64,000 nt of DNA from Prochlorococcus marinus str. MIT 9515 (GCF_000015665.1 NC_008817.1:372001-436000), one strand, 5' to 3'; positions 8,506 to 16,547 are shown, counted from the stretch's first letter. Numbers and translations are program-made. Notes: generated from the sequence alone by a model not told the origin.

Positions 8506-8616
8506 TTGTTAGTTTTTTTGGTCTGGGTGGAAATATTAGATCTACTGCCCCTATTAGGAATGGCAATGTATCTAGAGTATCGTATAAATGCAATTAATGA
8601 GCCTATTTATATTTGA
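8506..8616 (+). CDS. possible 36-aa membrane peptide
   Basis: Open frame from TTG 8506: a hydrophobic stretch (LLVFLVWVEILDLLPLLGMAMYL) followed by a polar tail EYRINAINEPIYI. It looks like a one-helix membrane peptide. There is no ATG at the start and no clear ribosome-binding site, so this is a weak call. The rest of 8376-8835 shows no other gene. Confidence 0.25.
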   Translation: MLVFLVWVEILDLLPLLGMAMYLEYRINAINEPIYI

Positions 8617-8835
8617 TGAAAAAATATGCATATGTGATTAGTAGAGGGTTCGCCGAAATCTTTTATGAAATAAAGCTTTTGGAGTCAAGCCAAAAGAATT
8701 ATGATTAGATAATAAAATATGATTTTCCTAGTGTTTTGATTAATCACATATGACGAATTATTAGCAAATATTCTTGTGATCAATTAGTGATCAAATCTTT
8801 CTTTATATATTAAAGGAAGATAATTTCTCTTTTTT

Positions 8836-9093
8836 ATGACTAATAAATTTTATCAATGGTGGAAAAACCATAGAAGAGTTGTAACATTTGGAGGTTTTTT
8901 ACTCTTACTAGGTTTTTATTTATCTCCAGTAATTAAAGAAGCAAAATATAAAAACATATGTATAAGTATTTCTGAAAAAGGTGCTTTAAATAAATTTAAG
9001 GGTGATGATATAGGGGAAACACTCTTGAAAGAAACTGGTTTAACTATTGCGGAATTAGCAAAAATAGAAGGTTATAAGAATTGCATAAAATGA
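8836..9093 (+). CDS. hypothetical protein with one membrane segment
   Basis: An 85-aa protein: short basic start (NKFYQWWKNHRR), a single hydrophobic helix at about residues 17-33, and a soluble C-terminal part with two cysteines (Cys42, Cys83) and a helical GETLLKETGLTIAELAKIEGYKNCIK. It is preceded by AAAGGAAG about 18 bp upstream of the ATG. No known family. It stands at the entrance of a gene-poor accessory tract. Confidence 0.55.
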   Translation: MTNKFYQWWKNHRRVVTFGGFLLLLGFYLSPVIKEAKYKNICISISEKGALNKFKGDDIGETLLKETGLTIAELAKIEGYKNCIK

Positions 9094-9125
9094 AACGTAT
9101 ACAATTTTTTTTTACTTAATAAATA

Positions 9126-9257
9126 ATGAAACCTAAAGAAAATAAAGTAAAAGCTATTGATCAAATAATAAAAATAATTCATGATTTTAAGTACAATAAT
9201 GAATTAAGTGAAAAATATAAAAGAGAAATTTTAGACCAAGATAAAATATATGAGTGA
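9126..9257 (+). CDS. 43-aa hypothetical peptide
   Basis: ATG 9126 opens a 43-codon frame (MKPKENKVKAIDQIIKIIHD...). It is helical, charged and Lys/Glu/Ile-rich, ending at TGA 9257. It follows 33 bp after the previous gene on the same strand. Typical of the very small orphan genes of this lineage. No motif. Confidence 0.4.
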   Translation: MKPKENKVKAIDQIIKIIHDFKYNNELSEKYKREILDQDKIYE

Positions 9258-9382
9258 AGAATATTGTTTGATAAATACCAAAAGATCAAGAGTAAAAGGA
9301 TTCTTAAAAAATAAATTGATTAAATATAAATTCTTTGAATATATATATATTTTGATTCACGGAAAATTGTTGTTTTAATAAA

Positions 9383-9493
9383 GTAACAACCACCTATCAT
9401 AAAAACAAAAAAAGAACTAAAGATACATAAACAAGAGAAGAATGGAATAATTTTATGGATAAAGGTTGGATTGAAAATAAAGCAGTTTGGTAA
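9383..9493 (+). pseudogene. small orphan gene broken by an ochre stop
   Basis: A frame with coding-like sequence on both sides of a TAA at 9428-9430: KNKKRTKDT, stop, then TREEWNNFMDKGWIENKAVW to the TAA at 9491. The second half (REEWNNFMDKGWI) is Trp-rich and looks like genuine protein. There is no start codon on the intact side, so it is probably a decayed small gene. Confidence 0.35.
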
Positions 9494-10312
9494 ATAATTT
9501 TATAACTTTTTATCAAACTGCTTCCTTTGGTATTAATCTTTACTTGCTAAATATCCATTCGCGCGTCTATAAATTCAAAAAATAAATAATTTATTAGTTT
9601 TGACTTGAAAATCTTTGCTGATTATCACTCTTTTCTTCCATTGCTTCTTGTCTATGAAATATTTTTTTATCAAAATATTTTGAGATTATAAAATTTAAAT
9701 ATTATCTAAATTGAAGTGTTTGAGAGTCATTGAATTAATCATTGTTCGGATTTTTATTTTTTAAAAATAGCTGTATAACAAAAATGGATGATACTGATGA
9801 GTTTAGAAAATAATATTAAAAATTAATATCTACAAGAAAATATGCAAACAGTTTATGTAAAAACAATCAAGGATTAATTTCTCTGCAGAAACATTGAAAA
9901 TCTAAATTCAGAGACAAATTAAAGGTTTCTAAAATAATTGTTGTTAGATCAATAAGTAACTAATTATGATTTTTCATAGGACTTCTTAATACCAAATTCA
10001 TGGATTAATTCCTGATGGTAGATTTAAGCTTAAGGTGAAAAAATGTTTAAGTAATATATTGCGTTTAGTGCATTTCACCCAAGGATAATTATGAAGCATT
10101 CAAATTAAATAAGTAAATTCCATGCTCCTGAAATAGCAGAAGTTTATGTGATTTTCAAAGCTAATAATCATTTAGCAATATCGGGAAATTTCGGAGTTTA
10201 GAGCTAAATTCGTACTTTAATGATTAATTGCTGCTAATTTAAATGATGAAGCGGAAATTAAAAGTAATAAGCAAGTTGCTGATGCAGTAGTTTCTAATGG
10301 ATAATTAAATTG
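9494..10312. other. gene-poor AT-rich tract with decayed coding fragments
   Basis: About 820 bp without an intact gene. Fragments of protein-like frames without starts are visible on the plus strand, for example IHGLIPDGRFKLK near 9997-10040, KFHAPEIAEVYVIFK near 10110-10160, and LNDEAEIKSNKQVADAVV near 10240-10295. None is complete. I read this as remains of former small genes. Confidence 0.4.
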
Positions 10313-10356
10313 ATTGACAGTTGATCTAAAATAAGGGGCAATTAGCTCCCTTTTTT
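10313..10356 (+). repeat. dispersed hairpin element, copy 1
   Basis: ATTGACAGTTGATCTAAAAT, then AAGGGGCAATTAGCTCCC, then six T's that end exactly at the cupin ATG. The GGGGC...GCTCCC part can fold into a short stem (one bulged base) followed by a T run. Closely similar elements lie at 10804-10845 and 13509-13547. TAAAAT could act as a -10 box, which would put the hairpin at the 5' end of the mRNA. Confidence 0.5.
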
Positions 10357-10785
10357 ATGCGCAAATTTAGAAATCTTTTACTCTCAGCAATAACAATTTC
10401 ATCAGTTCTTCTCCCTTTGGAAATTGCTAAAGCTCAAGAGAAGATTGAAGTAATACCTCTTATTAAAAGTACAAAGGGTTTAGGAGGTAAAAAGATTTTT
10501 TACCCAAGATGGAAGCAAGCCGAGCTTAGATTCTTTAAAGTAATTATCCCAGTTGGCGCAAAGACTCCAATTCACATACATCCAGCACCAATGGTTGTTT
10601 ATCTCGCTCAAGGAGAATTGAAGCATACAAGGGGAGATGTTATAAATTACTTTTCATCAAAGCAATCTTTAATAGAGAGCAATAATGGCGATGAGCATTT
10701 CGTTGAAAATATAGGAAGTAAACCAGCTGTTCTTTATGTAGTTGCGGCATCTGCCGTGGGACTTCCTACAACTATTAATAAGTAG
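10357..10785 (+). CDS. secreted/periplasmic cupin-domain protein
   Basis: A 142-aa protein with a Sec signal peptide (MRKFRNLLLSAITISSVLLPLEIAKAQ; cleavage expected after AKA, about residue 26). The remainder is a small double-stranded beta-helix cupin. Metal ligands are visible as HIHPAP (His73, His75), Glu87 in YLAQGE and a later His114 in EHFVENIG. Such exported mini-cupins bind a transition metal. The reaction is unknown. The ATG directly abuts the T-tract of the hairpin element, with no room for a normal Shine-Dalgarno. Confidence 0.75.
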   Translation: MRKFRNLLLSAITISSVLLPLEIAKAQEKIEVIPLIKSTKGLGGKKIFYPRWKQAELRFFKVIIPVGAKTPIHIHPAPMVVYLAQGELKHTRGDVINYFSSKQSLIESNNGDEHFVENIGSKPAVLYVVAASAVGLPTTINK

Positions 10786-10803
10786 AATCTCAATACTTTT
10801 ATG

Positions 10804-10845
10804 ATTGATCTCATCTAAAATAAAGGCTAATTGGCCGCTTTTTAA
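10804..10845 (+). repeat. dispersed hairpin element, copy 2
   Basis: ATTGATCTCATCTAAAATAA, then AGGCTAATTGGCCGC and TTTTT, ending 2 bp before the ATG at 10846. Same layout as copy 1 (ATCTAAAATAA, short GC-rich stem, T run, start codon), with the stem sequence changed but pairing retained (GGC/GCC). Confidence 0.45.
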
Positions 10846-11109
10846 ATGGAAAAGTTATTTATCGTTTGTACCTTCGATTGCTCTTTTCAGTATTATGAGG
10901 AGACTATTCATAGATGGGTAAAAGAACAGGGGGAGGGGACCGTAATAGATTATGAGCTAGTTAAAATAAATGATCATAAGTCTCATTCCTTTTTTACGGT
11001 TTCAAATTTAGAAGAGTTTTCAGAGATATTAGATTCAGAATGGGCTAGGGAGTGGGACAAGGCAAATAATTGTAAGGATATAGTTTATAAAATTGAGCTA
11101 ATTGAATAA
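10846..11109 (+). CDS. hypothetical small soluble protein
   Basis: An 87-aa protein with alternating strand/helix appearance (KLFIVCTFDCSFQYYEETIHRWVKEQ...), Trp- and Glu-rich in the second half. No recognised domain. The pattern could be a ferredoxin-like alpha/beta fold, similar in size to YCII- or ABM-type proteins, but this is not supported by a specific motif. It is expressed behind its own copy of the hairpin element. Confidence 0.55.
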   Translation: MEKLFIVCTFDCSFQYYEETIHRWVKEQGEGTVIDYELVKINDHKSHSFFTVSNLEEFSEILDSEWAREWDKANNCKDIVYKIELIE

Positions 11110-11411
11110 CTCATATGTGCGGCTTCACAATATTTTGAATTTCTCAGCAGCGGAATGAAGGATTTTTCTCACAATTTAATTTCCAATAAATTACTTTTAT
11201 ATTTGCTCCATTATCTGAATCATTAAAAGTCTTGAAGTATTTAGGAATAATGGTATATGGAATATTTTTGTGCATGATTTTCTCTTGATTTATACATAAA
11301 CGTTAACTACTAACTTATATCATTTATGAGTATCGATATGTACGGTTTAAGGAAGAATAAGGTACGGAAAGAGGACTAAATTTTAAACTTTTATTTAATT
11401 GCAAGTTCTAG

Positions 11412-11513
11412 AATGAAATTGGCTATGATGATACAGTCGCTGAGATGCAAATGCAGTAACAATAAGCTATTAAAGCTAAAGTTAACGCAGTCAGAAAAAG
11501 AGCGAGAAAGTAA
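11412..11513 (+). pseudogene. small gene with two in-frame ochre stops
   Basis: Frame reads NEIGYDDTVAEMQMQ, TAA (11457-11459), Q, TAA (11463-11465), then AIKAKVNAVRKRARK, TAA. The sequence on both sides is protein-like, and CAA-to-TAA changes would explain both stops. It ends next to the following small gene (11514). The rest of 11110-11411 holds nothing I can support. Confidence 0.35.
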
Positions 11514-11654
11514 ATGATTACTAAAAAAGAAGAAACAGAATACGAAAAACCAAAATTATTTAGGATTTGGAATGTTCTTATCTATGGAAGTTTTTTTTCC
11601 ATTGGTGCTTTCTTAGTTTATTTGTATTCTGCTTATATTTTCATAAATAAATAA
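11514..11654 (+). CDS. 46-aa one-helix membrane protein
   Basis: ATG 11514, charged N-terminus MITKKEETEYEKPKLFRIW, then one hydrophobic helix of about 24 residues (VLIYGSFFSIGAFLVYLYSAYIFI) ending at TAA 11654. The positive-inside arrangement and clean helix make this a believable small membrane protein. Function unknown. Confidence 0.45.
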   Translation: MITKKEETEYEKPKLFRIWNVLIYGSFFSIGAFLVYLYSAYIFINK

Positions 11655-11901
11655 TTGAAATTGACTGGCAAATTCTAATAGATCAGAATTTAAAATATTT
11701 ATGAAAAAATGATAATAGTATTTCTGAATAATTGGCGTATTTGTTTGATGAATCTGGAAAAAGAGTAAGAGTATAAATGAGAGAATTTCTTTCAAAGATA
11801 ATAATAGTTTCTTTGCCAATAGATTTAGCTATAGAAATTTATGAAAGATTACTTTCTCAATTTTGTAGAAAAATAAAAATATTTTGGTGAGTTGTTTGTA
11901 A

Positions 11902-12069
11902 TTGATATTCGATTTAAGATACGGAGAAATTAGCAAGTTTTTTATGTCCTCTACAATGAGAGATTTCTTGGATAAATTTTTTGATTTATGTAGAGAATAT
12001 CAGGAAGAGATTTCACCTCAAAAGATGGCTGAAGTTTTAAGAGATTATGCAGATAGGTTAGATGGATAA
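11902..12069 (+). CDS. small helical hypothetical protein
   Basis: A 55-residue frame from TTG 11902, or 41 residues from ATG 11944. The likely conserved part, MRDFLDKFFDLCREYQEEI followed by SPQKMAEVLRDYADRLDG, is an acidic two-helix sequence. No motif assigns a function. After it, 12080-12200 contains a frameshifted-looking fragment (MVLSIDYKTGK followed in another frame by SIKENTKPNEFIRLDGN) that I do not call as a gene. Confidence 0.4.
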   Translation: MIFDLRYGEISKFFMSSTMRDFLDKFFDLCREYQEEISPQKMAEVLRDYADRLDG

Positions 12070-12262
12070 TATTAAATACTGATTAAGCAAATGGTTTTGT
12101 CAATTGATTACAAAACTGGAAAAATCTATTAAAGAAAATACTAAACCAAATGAATTTATTCGTTTGGATGGAAATATAAAAATGGATGAATCGCCCTAAG
12201 AGATAAGAGTTTAATTATAGGTATGTTTAGACATTAGTCAGAGCAATAATTACTTACTAATT

Positions 12263-12493
12263 TCAAGTGCATTTAGCCCCAAATACTCTCACATCTTTTT
12301 TCCCTAAATCTAATCCCTTTTGTAAGTTCTCATCTCCATGAATTAAACTTTGATCCAATGGAAAGGTTTGAATAATTACATAAGAGTCTGTCATTCTGTA
12401 CCTGGAGTGACTGCATGATATATAAACTTTTTTCCTCTTTGGTTTCAGTTCTGAGAAGTGTTCGAAATAATGCCAAGAATGAGGATCTCCCAT
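12263..12493 (-). CDS. hypothetical protein, last of a three-gene mini-operon
   Basis: A 76-aa protein starting MGDPHSWHYFEHF with a basic KPKRKKVYI stretch and an SHSRYRMTDSYVIIQTFP strand-like segment. I do not recognise it. It follows 14 bp after the stop of the 40-aa gene at 12508-12630 on the same strand. An alternative overlapping frame (12330-12518) has poorer composition and was rejected. Confidence 0.45.
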   Translation of the reverse strand: MGDPHSWHYFEHFSELKPKRKKVYISCSHSRYRMTDSYVIIQTFPLDQSLIHGDENLQKGLDLGKKDVRVFGAKCT

Positions 12494-12507
12494 TAGTCAT
12501 ATGCATA

Positions 12508-12630
12508 TTATTCCTCAAGCTTAATTACAACTCCATTAAAGAATTCTGCTAATAACTTTGATGGGTTTTGAAAAGATATTTCCCTATCCTTTTTGGATGG
12601 TTCTTTTTTAATAAGATTTAAGTTTTTCAT
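12508..12630 (-). CDS. 40-aa hypothetical peptide, mini-operon
   Basis: ATG 12630 to TAA 12508, starting MKNLNLIKKEPSKKD and ending FNGVVIKLEE. It sits 5 bp after the gene at 12636-12926 and 14 bp before the next, so three short minus-strand genes are packed head to tail. No domain. Confidence 0.45.
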   Translation of the reverse strand: MKNLNLIKKEPSKKDREISFQNPSKLLAEFFNGVVIKLEE

Positions 12631-12635
12631 GCTGA

Positions 12636-12926
12636 TTAAGGTAATTCAAGTTCTTCAAAAGTCCAACCTTCTAATTGAAGGTCATGCCATTTATTCCAGG
12701 CATCGTCTAAATACATTTGACTTGATGATTTAATTGCCATGGGTTCACCAAGATCATTTGTATAATACGTATGGGCAAAAATCCTGATATTGTTTCTGCC
12801 TGATTTTTTGTTTCTTGTAAATAAAATTAGTCTGCTGCGATCTGGTTTAAGCAGCCAACCACTTGGGGACTCATTACGATAACCATAAGAAAAATTAGTC
12901 CAAACATTAGCTCCTCCTAGAGTCAT
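12636..12926 (-). CDS. DUF1651-like small protein
   Basis: A 96-aa protein with the layout I associate with the picocyanobacterial DUF1651 family: an early GWLLKPDRSRLILFTR segment and a C-terminal WNKWHDLQLEGW (Trp-rich, ending in L-x-x-GW). Function of that family is unknown. First gene of a minus-strand trio (12926 to 12263). The family label is from memory of the pattern. Confidence 0.5.
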   Translation of the reverse strand: MTLGGANVWTNFSYGYRNESPSGWLLKPDRSRLILFTRNKKSGRNNIRIFAHTYYTNDLGEPMAIKSSSQMYLDDAWNKWHDLQLEGWTFEELELP

Positions 12927-13095
12927 TTAGCGAATAATACACTTGTACTATATATGTTGGCAGATGGGGATTAAATCGTCAAGTATTTTCAATAAATAAA
13001 TTGATCACAATCATCAAAAGAAAATATCGTATTGATTGTAAAGATAATATTGAAGAGTATAAAGTATATTTTTTTAATGGTTTATTTTTTGATTA

Positions 13096-13500
13096 ATGGG
13101 AAAAGAAACTTCTCAACTAACAGAAAAGGAAGCTTTGAGTATCTATGCGAGAATGATGCATACTCTTGATTCATCTGAGTTCGAATCGTTTTTGTCGGAA
13201 GATTTCTCATACTCCTCACAAAAAGTCTTGACCGATATGAACTCAAAAGATGAGTTCATTGAATATATCAGACCAAAGCTTGAAATAATAAAAAAAACTA
13301 AGAGTGCTGTTTATGCCGAATTGGGTGTCTGCCCAGCCTATGGTCATACCGATTGCCTTATATTGGCTCAAGGCGATAAGTCTAATTTACTTGGAGTTGC
13401 CTATGCTTCAGTAGATAAAGGGAAAATATGTAGTCTTGCCTTGTGCATTGTTCCAACACATAATTCGGCTGAGCGGAGTGGAATTTATCCAGGTCTTTAA
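13096..13500 (+). CDS. NTF2/SnoaL-like small protein
   Basis: A 134-aa protein starting with an N-terminal helix (EKEALSIYARMMHTLDSSEFESFLSEDFSYSSQKV), the usual opening of an NTF2-like cone: helix, 'seDF.y' and a later sheet region (VYAELG, CLILAQGD, LLGVAYASVD, KICSLALCIVP). Catalytic residues cannot be identified. Single plus-strand gene followed by the third copy of the hairpin element. Confidence 0.5.
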   Translation: MGKETSQLTEKEALSIYARMMHTLDSSEFESFLSEDFSYSSQKVLTDMNSKDEFIEYIRPKLEIIKKTKSAVYAELGVCPAYGHTDCLILAQGDKSNLLGVAYASVDKGKICSLALCIVPTHNSAERSGIYPGL

Positions 13501-13508
13501 GAGATGGA

Positions 13509-13547
13509 ATTGACATTAGATCTAAAATAAGGGGCAGTTAACTCCTC
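13509..13547 (+). repeat. dispersed hairpin element, copy 3
   Basis: ATTGACATTAGATCTAAAAT followed by AAGGGGCAGTTAACTCCTC. It matches copy 1 nearly base for base through GGGGCA. It stands 35 bp upstream of the nuclease gene, so unlike copies 1 and 2 it does not touch the start codon. Confidence 0.5.
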
Positions 13548-13581
13548 ATATAAGGAATAATTTTTCTGAATTTTAAAAGTA

Positions 13582-14436
13582 ATGATAGATCTTAAAAGAA
13601 ATAGTAAAAAGGAACCTGTTAAAGCAACTGGATTAAGAACGCGAGCATCTTCTTCTTATTCTCCTAATCAGAAACAAGATTTTAAAATTAGTAGAGGAAG
13701 GTTTTCTAATTTTTTAACCTGCAAAAGATGTTTTTACCTGGATAGAGTTAAAGGATTAGATCCACCAGGAACACCTGGATGGACTTTAAATGAGACTACT
13801 GATTTACTATTAAAAAAAGAGTTCGATTTTTGTCGAGAAAGACAAATACCGCATAGATTATTTATTGATAATGATTTAAGTCATCTAGTTCCTTTTGATC
13901 ATCCTCAAATCGATGATTGGCGTAATTCTCTTCATAAAGGATTGATGCTTCGTCATAAGGATACAAACATTATATTGACTGGAGGAGTTGATGATATTTG
14001 GCAGCATAAGATTACAAAGCAATTAATAGTTGTTGATTACAAATCTCAGGCAAAACTTGGAAGAGTAGATAAAAAAGATTATCTTGATGATCCTTATCAT
14101 GCAGGATATAAAATTCAAATGGACTTTTATGCATATCTTTTAAAAGGTATGGGATTTGATGTTCATAAAACAGCTTATTTTCTAGTTTGTAATGCGAAAA
14201 GAGATGATGAAGAATTTAATAAAAGAATGAATTTTGATGAATATTTAGTTCCCTATGATTGGAATGTTGATTGGATTGAAGAAGAAATAGATGAAATGGT
14301 TGCTTTGATGAATAATGAAAAGATTCCTGAACCAAATTTGTCCTGTAAAAACTGTGCTTATTCTGAGCAATATGCCAAATTGGTCTATAACCCTTTAAAA
14401 ATTGAGGGTGAAGAAATTCAAGGAAATCTTTTTTAA
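13582..14436 (+). CDS. Cas4-like PD-(D/E)XK nuclease with Fe-S cysteines
   Basis: A 284-aa protein of the RecB-type PD-(D/E)XK superfamily. The core shows GGVDDIW (Asp137), then VVDYKSQ (Asp152-x-Lys154) and the downstream QMDFYAYLL helix (Gln179, Tyr183), a RecB/Cas4 signature. Four cysteines flank the core as in Cas4/AddB: Cys47/Cys50 (CKRC) and Cys255/Cys258 (CKNC), likely to hold a 4Fe-4S cluster. The expected activity is a DNA exonuclease or end processing. There is no CRISPR array or cas gene nearby, so this is a solitary Cas4-like nuclease about 2.4 kb from the defence island. Confidence 0.75.
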   Translation: MIDLKRNSKKEPVKATGLRTRASSSYSPNQKQDFKISRGRFSNFLTCKRCFYLDRVKGLDPPGTPGWTLNETTDLLLKKEFDFCRERQIPHRLFIDNDLSHLVPFDHPQIDDWRNSLHKGLMLRHKDTNIILTGGVDDIWQHKITKQLIVVDYKSQAKLGRVDKKDYLDDPYHAGYKIQMDFYAYLLKGMGFDVHKTAYFLVCNAKRDDEEFNKRMNFDEYLVPYDWNVDWIEEEIDEMVALMNNEKIPEPNLSCKNCAYSEQYAKLVYNPLKIEGEEIQGNLF

Positions 14437-14485
14437 GAAAAAGTATTTCTATTAATTATTTAATTCCATTTACTTTTCATAAAAC

Positions 14486-14975
14486 CTAATTTTTATTTCC
14501 AAAATATTCTTTATATAGTTTATTAAACTGTCGAAGATTTGTTATTTTTAGACCTTTTTCGCAAACTTCTTTTGATTTATCAGAACCTAATTTGTCATTT
14601 ACTTTTCTTCTTAGTTTTGGTAAAAACCGACTTTGAGTAACTATATCTTTTTGCTGCCACTTTTCACCATAAAAATAATATGAGTTATCAATTAGTGGCA
14701 TTAAGTCACATTCTTTTTTCATAAATACTTCTAATCTGAAATCTTTGTTAGAGCATATATATTTTGGCTCTAGACAATAATACTTATCGCTTTTACTTTT
14801 TACATTTTTGTAAGGCAGCATACAACAGCCCCGAATATCATATTCATCTACTTCATCCCAGACTTTAGGGCTTGAATAATCATAAACAACAATTAGAAAG
14901 TGCTATTGCCGCAACTTTGACATTAAAAGGGTTTAGCAAATCTAATAATTCTTTTTGGAAGTCCTCTTTTTCCAT
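14486..14975 (-). pseudogene. hypothetical gene interrupted by a frameshift
   Basis: Two frames join into one protein. ATG 14975 starts MEKEDFQKELLDLLNPFNV...AAIAL and then runs into a TGA at 14880-14882. The adjacent frame, open from about 14900, reads LIVVYDYSSPKVWDEVDEYD...GCCMLPYKNV and continues to the TAA at 14486. A single-base indel near 14893-14900 explains it. The distal part alone could start at ATG 14821 (111 aa, Lys- and Tyr-rich with five cysteines). Function unknown. The start overlaps the stop of the upstream gene (TAATG), indicating an ancestral operon. Confidence 0.5.
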
Positions 14976-15277
14976 TACATCATGTCATTTAGCATATAAT
15001 TCCAATCAATAACGCCCCCATCTCTTTTGGTCTCTTGATCTAATTTGCGTAATTCTTTCCTGATTTCTTGCATTTCTTTGCAATATTTATGGTCATTCTT
15101 TGCATCTGGGTCACTAGTATAATTGCCGATATTTTCTCTAGTAAATAATTCCATAGTTTTATTATCGAGATATTTAATTTTAAACCAGGGTCTCAGTTCT
15201 TAATAACTATTCTCATAATACAAATATACTTCTTGCGCACCATTATTTCATTTGGCAATATAAGTAACCGACTCCAT
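14975..15277 (-). pseudogene. hypothetical gene with two in-frame stops
   Basis: From ATG 15277 the frame reads MESVTYIAK, TGA (15248-15250), NNGAQEVYLYYENSY, TAA (15200-15202), ELRPWFKIKYLDNKT and then an uninterrupted 59-codon part from ATG 15154 (MELFTRENIGNYTSD...) to TAA 14975. Protein-like sequence on both sides of both stops argues for a decayed gene of 100 codons. The last 59 codons could still be expressed. It was probably coupled to the frameshifted gene downstream. Confidence 0.45.
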
Positions 15278-15407
15278 AATTGGCACATCAACTTAAGATG
15301 TTTCCCTTAATGGCCAGATAGAACTGAAGGATTGGAGATCAGGTTTTTAAAAATATTTTTCTTTCGGTTCAGCTGTTAAAAAGTTCCTACACAAATACTT
15401 CTAGACA

Positions 15408-16190
15408 ATGAAAATCATTAAGAAACTCAGGTCGCTACCGAGCGATTCTCTGAGCGTTATTCGCCGCACCCCGCCACTTGTTTTCGCAATGGCTGTACTT
15501 TCTCTCGGAGGATTTATAGGCGCCTCTACTGTCCTTGTGAAAGGGTTCAGAACAGTTGAGAATACTATCACTGTAACTGGTGCAAGCACAGAGAGTTTTG
15601 AGAGTGACATAGCAAAATGGTCAGTCCAGGTAAAGACCTCAGGTAAAACTCAGATTGACTCATTTACTAAACATAAACAGTCCATTAAAAAGACAATGGA
15701 ATTCCTAAAAGCCAATGGAATTGAGGACAGCGTAAAGCAGGATGTTTATCTTGGGCCTGCAAGTATTAGTGAATATACAACCAAGCATCCGAAGACTAAT
15801 GAAATCATTAGAACTGAATGGATTACTTATCAGAATATTGAGATTGAAAGTAGGGATGTTTATAACATCCAGAAGACTCATAGTCAGATAACAGAATTGC
15901 TTGGAAAAGGTGTGAGAGTTAAGCCAAGCCGTCCTGAATTTACTTATTCCAAGCTTGCTGATAAACGCGTTGATATGCTTGCAAAGGCTGCAAAGGATGC
16001 GAGAGTCAGGGCTGAAGCTATCGCTCTTCAGGCGGGCTCTGAAGTGGGTGGATTAAAGAGGGTTAATACTGGAGTTTTTCAGATAACAGTTCCTAATTCC
16101 ACGAGGGTAAGCAGCTGGGGTTCTTATGATACTTCAACAATAAAGAAAGACATCACTGCCGTTATGGGAGTGACTTTCGCGGTTAAGTGA
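15408..16190 (+). CDS. SIMPL-domain (DUF541) membrane-anchored protein
   Basis: A 260-aa protein with a basic cytosolic start, one membrane helix at about residues 24-45 (PLVFAMAVLSLGGFIGASTVL), and a SIMPL/DUF541 domain: ENTITVTGASTESFESDIAKWSVQV, TEWITYQNIEIESRD, LADKRVDMLAKAAKDARVRAEAIALQAG, and a final VTFAVK strand. Family members are periplasmic/extracytoplasmic oligomers of unknown role, some linked to oxidative stress. The coding sequence is visibly richer in G+C than its neighbours, especially near the 5' end, which suggests acquisition. It stands alone. Confidence 0.75.
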   Translation: MKIIKKLRSLPSDSLSVIRRTPPLVFAMAVLSLGGFIGASTVLVKGFRTVENTITVTGASTESFESDIAKWSVQVKTSGKTQIDSFTKHKQSIKKTMEFLKANGIEDSVKQDVYLGPASISEYTTKHPKTNEIIRTEWITYQNIEIESRDVYNIQKTHSQITELLGKGVRVKPSRPEFTYSKLADKRVDMLAKAAKDARVRAEAIALQAGSEVGGLKRVNTGVFQITVPNSTRVSSWGSYDTSTIKKDITAVMGVTFAVK

Positions 16191-16194
16191 TGAC

Positions 16195-16290
16195 TTAGGG
16201 AGTCTTCTTTTTGCCTTTAAGAATCATCAGCAAAGGCAGACCAATAAGCATCAGACTCCCATCAATTAATAAAAAAGTATTTAGATTCAT
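16195..16290 (-). CDS. 31-aa membrane peptide coupled to the upstream gene
   Basis: ATG 16290 to TAA 16195: one hydrophobic helix (FLLIDGSLMLIGLPLLMIL) and a basic tail KGKKKTP. Its ATG overlaps the TGA of the 67-aa gene upstream (ATGA, 16287-16290), a typical coupling signature that makes this tiny frame credible. Confidence 0.45.
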   Translation of the reverse strand: MNLNTFLLIDGSLMLIGLPLLMILKGKKKTP

Positions 16291-16490
16291 TTATCCATTC
16301 CATCAGGAATATCCCAAGTAAGGGGTATTCCTTTTTTAACAGCATCCTTCTCTATCTCATCCATTTCTTTTCTTAGCTTGTTGTAATAGGCCAACTCTTC
16401 TGGATCATCAGAACCAAGACCATAATTCATGATCGCTGCAAGATAAATTTTATGCATTCGGTATGACGATAATGGCATTACTGAAGACAA
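16287..16490 (-). CDS. hypothetical small acidic protein
   Basis: A 67-aa protein (MSSVMPLSSYRMHKIYLAAIMNYG...) with a helical acidic middle (DDPEELAYYNKLRKEMDEIEKDA) and a C-terminal LTWDIPDGMDK. No known family. First gene of a two-gene unit with the 31-aa membrane peptide. Confidence 0.45.
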   Translation of the reverse strand: MSSVMPLSSYRMHKIYLAAIMNYGLGSDDPEELAYYNKLRKEMDEIEKDAVKKGIPLTWDIPDGMDK

Positions 16491-16547
16491 TCTCTATTAA
16501 ATATATCTGAATTTAAGATAAAATGCTGACCTATCAGATCTTAGTCA

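Noticed and set aside
11613-11819. Minus-strand frame of 68 codons
   Set aside because: Low-complexity Leu/Ile/Phe sequence from AT-rich DNA, and it overlaps the more credible 46-aa membrane protein on the plus strand.
12330-12518. Second frame overlapping the 76-aa gene
   Set aside because: Same strand, different frame, poorer composition, and it would break the head-to-tail layout of the three small genes.
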